DNA of 52,101 nucleotides from Flavobacteriaceae bacterium (GTDB lineage Bacteria; Bacteroidota; Bacteroidia; Flavobacteriales; Flavobacteriaceae): NCBI GenBank assembly GCA_002690085.1, contig NZDM01000002.1, positions 1 to 52,101 of the forward strand, read 5' to 3'. Shown piece by piece: positions 48,038 to 52,101 of this stretch (position 1 is its first letter; each line of letters starts with the position of its first letter). The notes under the pieces were generated by a model. It saw only the letters and a program-made list of their open reading frames with translations, ran no database searches and was not told where the DNA came from. The position numbers and the translations under genes were made by a program.

Positions 48038-48190
48038 TTATTCACTGAATTATTAATAATACTTTAAACAGTCTCAATTGATATATTGTATTAGTTCAAT
48101 CATAACATATGAAGACAATGACATGATTTTATAGTGAATATAATTGATAGTAGTGTAAAGGATCTTTTAAGTTCACCAAGTATTCTCTAG

Positions 48191-48198
48191 AAAATTGA
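48191..48198 (+). promoter_or_regulatory. AAAATTGA early-promoter-like motif (gene 48237)
   Basis: gaaaattgaaatag ~40 nt upstream of ATG. Confidence 0.6.
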
Positions 48199-48236
48199 AA
48201 TAGAGATATAGCCTATATAAGTGATATTCTCCCAGT

Positions 48237-48797
48237 ATGACTTTTAACAACAAGTTGTCGCTTTACATTCCTCGTGTCGCTAATAACTGCTACATGAAGC
48301 AGTCTGGTCTGTCATTCACTAATATTACAGATTTCATGGCGCATATGTTTCATTCTCTAGATATTGGACGCGTATCTCGCGTTGATCTAGTTCCAATTTA
48401 TAGTAAAAGCGGCAATCTTAGTAATTTCAGCAAAGCCTTCGTTCATTTTGAGCTATGGTATGATACACCATCTGCATTCTCAATTCAAGAAAAGATGAAT
48501 GATAGTTCTCATGGAAATATCGCAAAACTTGTATATGATGATCCACATTACTGGATTCTCAAGCAAAATAGTTCTACAGCACAGAATAATCGTAGTGAAA
48601 TTAGGGATCTTAAAATGCAGATCTCAGAAATGACAACCCGCCTGGCAACTTACCATACAATGTTGTCTAATGCTCAACATCAGCTTGGTAATCTGCAAGG
48701 TCTAATTACAGCAGATCATACAAATGGAATTGATCAACGCCCGGGTCCTGTTAAAAGGCGTCGAGCTAATCCACTAGAATATTCAGCGGATAATTAA
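48237..48797 (+). CDS. Conserved giant-virus RRM-like hypothetical protein
   Basis: LSLYIPRV...IGRVSRVDLVPI...FSKAFVHFELWYDT...YDDPHYWILKQN pattern; AAAATTGA ~40 nt upstream. Confidence 0.75.
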   Translation: MTFNNKLSLYIPRVANNCYMKQSGLSFTNITDFMAHMFHSLDIGRVSRVDLVPIYSKSGNLSNFSKAFVHFELWYDTPSAFSIQEKMNDSSHGNIAKLVYDDPHYWILKQNSSTAQNNRSEIRDLKMQISEMTTRLATYHTMLSNAQHQLGNLQGLITADHTNGIDQRPGPVKRRRANPLEYSADN

Positions 48798-48817
48798 AAA
48801 TCGCATATAAATATATA

Positions 48818-49054
48818 ATGAACTCATTTGAGCAAACATTTTTATCTCCTTACAGCCAGGACTACTGTGCTTTCTATTTTTATTTAACCATCATTGCATT
48901 AATCTTTTTAGCTATGGCAGTGGTTGATACAATAGTTGGTCTTTATAAAAATAAGCTATCAATTTTTGATGCATTAATGTCTATTTTAGGACCATTCCTA
49001 ATTTATTTTACTAATAGATTACTATATTCTATGTGCATGGGTGCTCTTAATTAA
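48818..49054 (+). CDS. Hypothetical small membrane protein
   Basis: 78-aa ATG ORF with hydrophobic segments. Confidence 0.5.
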   Translation: MNSFEQTFLSPYSQDYCAFYFYLTIIALIFLAMAVVDTIVGLYKNKLSIFDALMSILGPFLIYFTNRLLYSMCMGALN

Positions 49055-49105
49055 ATCGATTTGTTATTTTTTTCTATATCATATCGATCTCAACGGAACT
49101 TTCAA

Positions 49106-49113
49106 AAAATTGA
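49106..49113 (+). promoter_or_regulatory. AAAATTGA early-promoter-like motif (gene 49179)
   Basis: caaaaaattgaaatacttttt ~65 nt upstream of ATG. Confidence 0.6.
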
Positions 49114-49178
49114 AATACTTTTTCCTATCAGTGAGGTTACCATTCCCAAACAATAAACTACTAACAAAGTAAATCAAA

Positions 49179-49826
49179 ATGGCCCGCAACTACACCGAGT
49201 ACAACGGAACTATCGAGCAAGGCTCCTGCGCTATCACTGGCATCATGTTCGAGGCCGGCGACAGAATTACCAAGTACGACATGGAAGAGTATACTGCGAT
49301 TCTGGATTCGACTGGGCTCCCACACGACATTGCTCGTAAAGCAATAAACCAGACAAACTTTCATCCAGAGAACATTGGTAAGTGGATTCTTGCCGACTAC
49401 ATCATCACCCAAAAACGCACTCGTTCAGGAAGAGCTGTCAAGCCCGTCATTCGCCAAGCTGTGCTCAAGCACGTTAAAGGATCAGGCATCGTTGGTTGTG
49501 ACACTTACGACCGTGCCTTTGATCGAGGTCTTGATACATCTTGGCAAGTTGGACGTGGCGCAGATAGCGTCCAACTAAATCGGAATCTTGATGGATTTGT
49601 CGTTGACGACGAAGAAGAAGTCAAGGTTAGTGAAGCTTCAGAGGAAGAAAAAGAGTGGTCTGATGGAGAAGACACTGATGAAGAAGAGTGGAATGAAGAT
49701 GGAGCAAGTGAAGAAGAGGATCAAGACAGTGAGGAAGACGAAGACTTCTGTCTTGGTTGCGAAACTGGCGCAGATTCCATACACGCACATACATTCGCAT
49801 GCAATCACGAGCGAGGTTTCATGTAA
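49179..49826 (+). CDS. Hypothetical protein with acidic C-terminal region
   Basis: ATG ORF; DDEEEVKVSEASEEEKEWSDGEDTDEEEWNEDGASEEEDQDSEEDED; AAAATTGA upstream. Confidence 0.75.
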   Translation: MARNYTEYNGTIEQGSCAITGIMFEAGDRITKYDMEEYTAILDSTGLPHDIARKAINQTNFHPENIGKWILADYIITQKRTRSGRAVKPVIRQAVLKHVKGSGIVGCDTYDRAFDRGLDTSWQVGRGADSVQLNRNLDGFVVDDEEEVKVSEASEEEKEWSDGEDTDEEEWNEDGASEEEDQDSEEDEDFCLGCETGADSIHAHTFACNHERGFM

Positions 49827-49894
49827 ATCAAAAAAATCAAAAAAAACAAAAAATAAAAAAACGGAAAAGTTGAAAGCTTTTCTTATTTTTCGTT

Positions 49895-49914
49895 TATCAA
49901 TAAAAAAATTGATA
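49895..49914 (+). terminator. TATCAAT-a6-ATTGATA hairpin downstream of 49179..49826
   Basis: Perfect 7-bp stem, A6 loop. Confidence 0.6.
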
Positions 49915-49946
49915 CGATTTATTGCAATAGATAGTTAGTAACAAAA

Positions 49947-50777
49947 ATGACAAGACTTGTTAGCTGGAACGTAGCCGGCATAAGAGCCAAACTAAAAAAG
50001 GGATATTTGGACTTTCTGATTGAAGAAGATTTGGATGTTGTCTGTCTTCAAGAAACTAAGGGTACTGAACAACAGATTGAGCCAGTTATTCCAATTACAT
50101 TGAAACAAGCATTTCCATATAGATATTGGATTGCATGTAATGGTGAGGGTGGACAAAGAAAAGGCTTGAATGGTGTGTCTATTTGGTCTAGATCGAAGCC
50201 AAAACAATTGTTGCCTTCAATGAAACTAGGAATCAATGAAGGTCGCACCCTAGCATTAGATATGGGTGACTATATAATCGTCTGTGTGTATACACCAAAT
50301 GGTCAAATAAAAGACAATGAAAGATTTGTATTTCGAACTCAAGAATGGGATCAACATTTTAGAAAGTGGATTAAAGATCTTAATAAAATCAAAAATACCA
50401 TAGTTTGTGGTGATTTCAATGTAGCGAGGACAGATATAGACATTGCCAAACCAGATCAATGGGCAGGTGCAGTAGGAGTAACACTTGAAGAGAGATCTAA
50501 CTTTGAGAGTACTCTTCAAGATGGTTGGGTTGACACATTTCGATCAAAACATCCAACAAGAGAAGAAGCATACACATATTGGAATCAAAAAGCTCCGTGG
50601 GAAAGGAAAGCTAATATTGGTTGGAGAATCGACTACTTCCTTGTTAGAAGAGCGCAAATGAAATATGTTAAAAAGGCGATGATTTGGCATGATGTGATGG
50701 GTTCAGATCATTGTCCAATATTGCTCGAATGTCAAACAAAAAAAAGAAATAGGCTCAAGATAGTAGACAAGCTATAA
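49947..50777 (+). CDS. Exonuclease III/AP endonuclease family
   Basis: RLVSWNVAGIRA, DVVCLQETKG, CVYTPNGQ, VCGDFNVARTDIDIA, WRIDYFLV, GSDHCPI. Confidence 0.95.
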   Translation: MTRLVSWNVAGIRAKLKKGYLDFLIEEDLDVVCLQETKGTEQQIEPVIPITLKQAFPYRYWIACNGEGGQRKGLNGVSIWSRSKPKQLLPSMKLGINEGRTLALDMGDYIIVCVYTPNGQIKDNERFVFRTQEWDQHFRKWIKDLNKIKNTIVCGDFNVARTDIDIAKPDQWAGAVGVTLEERSNFESTLQDGWVDTFRSKHPTREEAYTYWNQKAPWERKANIGWRIDYFLVRRAQMKYVKKAMIWHDVMGSDHCPILLECQTKKRNRLKIVDKL

Positions 50778-50788
50778 AAAATATTCTG

Positions 50789-51310
50789 TTATAAAATCGC
50801 TATCTGTTCATCTGTTAATTTATTTTTTTCAAGATAATAGTTCAGCCAATCCTCAGGACATACTTTAGTCCCGCCGTCATAAGAGACTGCCATATTTTTC
50901 TCTAATAGCTCTTTTGCAATATCTCTATTATCAAAGATAACGTTTGCTAACACTCGGCCATATTTATCTAATGATACTTTTTCAAGAGTAATTATTTTAT
51001 TATACACTAAATCATAAACATACCGCTTTGCTAGCTTAGCCACTTTCTTTTCATTAATATTTTTACCCTTCATTTCAGGACAATCAATACCATTCAGTCT
51101 TACAGAAAATCTAAATAGTTCGGGATTATGCTTTACATAACCTACTATAGTTATTGTATCCCCATCATACACATCTACAACCCTACCATATGTTATTTGA
51201 GGAACATATTTTGGATATTGATTTTTTGGAATATCACTAGGTATTGATCTAGATTCATTTCTACAAATAAGAGTTGCACAGCAAGCAGCCTTTGTACAAG
51301 AAGCTCCCAT
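50789..51310 (-). CDS. Staphylococcal-nuclease-like (SNase) protein with lipidation-like N-terminus
   Basis: VVDVYDGDTITI...VRLNGIDCPEM...KYGRVLANV...IAKELLEKNMAVSYDG; N-term MGASCTKAACC. Confidence 0.92.
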   Translation of the reverse strand: MGASCTKAACCATLICRNESRSIPSDIPKNQYPKYVPQITYGRVVDVYDGDTITIVGYVKHNPELFRFSVRLNGIDCPEMKGKNINEKKVAKLAKRYVYDLVYNKIITLEKVSLDKYGRVLANVIFDNRDIAKELLEKNMAVSYDGGTKVCPEDWLNYYLEKNKLTDEQIAIL

Positions 51311-51369
51311 ATCGTTAACTATATACCCCTATCATCTTTATCTTATTTTATCTAAGTGTATTGTATACT

Positions 51370-52101
51370 ATGAGTAAAGCTTTCAAGCCATTCAATCAAT
51401 CAGCTGGTACTAGTAGCGAGCGAACTAATAATTTACGGCGACAAACTATGTACAATGCAATTGTTAGTTCTCAGGATGCTAATCAATTAAGTGAATACCA
51501 GAGTACAAACCGTAACTTCAGTGTAAAATCTTGTGGGTCGGTTTTACATTCTAGTGGTAAACCAGCTAGCCAGCTTAGTCAAGTTAGTAGTTATCGTACC
51601 TACATGGATTTAGCTATTGGAAAAAGAATAGTGAATCCAGTTATAAATGGACAAGAAGCACTAAGTATGCAAAGTAATATGGGCGCATTTTATCGTTTAA
51701 ATACTAATCCAAATGCTACAGTCTCGACTACTCAAGCGGATAATGGTTCAGCTCCATTACCAACAGTTCAAGGTACTGAAATTAATGGTACTATAATAAA
51801 CCAACAGTCTAGTAGTGCTACTCCTATTGCTGGAGTCGGAAGAATAACATTACCTAATGCATCACAAGATGAGGTGCCAGTTGATTATAATCAATTTGTT
51901 GCAGGAAATGCAAATGGCGCAAGTGTATATGATAATTATCCTGGATATGTAGTTGATCCATACAGTATTCGTACTGCAAAATGTACCATTGAAAGGGCCA
52001 GTAATCCTGAAAATAGAAAAATAAAACCTAATATTTCTATTGATGCTAGATGGTTAGAATCTTATTGGGGAGCAGTTGCTGGACAACCTTTAACAGGTTT
52101 T
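51370..52101 (+). CDS. Hypothetical protein, truncated by the window end
   Basis: ATG at 51370 (MSKAFKPFNQSAGTSSERTNNLRRQTMYN...) open to the last base (244 codons), absent from the supplied ORF list. Confidence 0.75.
   Translation, partial: MSKAFKPFNQSAGTSSERTNNLRRQTMYNAIVSSQDANQLSEYQSTNRNFSVKSCGSVLHSSGKPASQLSQVSSYRTYMDLAIGKRIVNPVINGQEALSMQSNMGAFYRLNTNPNATVSTTQADNGSAPLPTVQGTEINGTIINQQSSSATPIAGVGRITLPNASQDEVPVDYNQFVAGNANGASVYDNYPGYVVDPYSIRTAKCTIERASNPENRKIKPNISIDARWLESYWGAVAGQPLTGF

Noticed and set aside
1-52101. CRISPR array
   Set aside because: No regularly spaced identical repeats with unique spacers; repeats seen are protein-coding or paired hairpins.
1-52101. Explaining the missing RAATTY by avoidance of all AATT or by EcoRI (GAATTC) alone
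   Set aside because: AATT is abundant in other contexts (including CAATTG and TAATTA), and AAATTT/GAATTT/AAATTC are missing as well as GAATTC.

Overview
AT-rich, gene-dense 52.1 kb segment that looks like part of a nucleocytoplasmic large DNA virus (Mimiviridae/Imitervirales-like). Supporting signs: C2H2-finger and RRM-like conserved giant-virus families, 2-cysteine-adaptor repeats, AAAATTGA early-promoter-like motifs, hairpins at gene 3' ends, and tightly packed genes on both strands. Recognisable genes: truncated UDP-glucose dehydrogenase-like, Rab-like GTPase, glutaminase, an EcoRI-family restriction endonuclease, a cysteine-peptidase-like protein with four 2-Cys adaptors, GIY-YIG nuclease, a ~5300-aa Ig/cadherin-like repeat protein with a LamG-like insert, BCS1-like AAA ATPase, coiled-coil PD-(D/E)XK nuclease, RING/IBR E3 ligase, N6-adenine methyltransferase, Nudix hydrolase, aspartate 4-decarboxylase, AP endonuclease/ExoIII, lipid-anchored SNase, and a tRNA-Tyr(GTA) with a short intron. 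Headline finding: the hexamer RAATTY (GAATTC, GAATTT, AAATTC, AAATTT) seems to be completely absent although AATT occurs hundreds of times, and the window encodes an EcoRI homologue that keeps the PD...ExK catalytic residues and the GNAIER AATT-reading motif. I infer an ApoI-like (RAATTY) viral restriction enzyme whose own genome is protected by site elimination. Second finding: two proton/nitrogen-linked amino-acid enzymes (glutaminase, aspartate 4-decarboxylase), each with a Lys/Arg-rich tail and each followed directly by a paralogous small membrane protein. All motif counts are from reading by eye and need a computed check.
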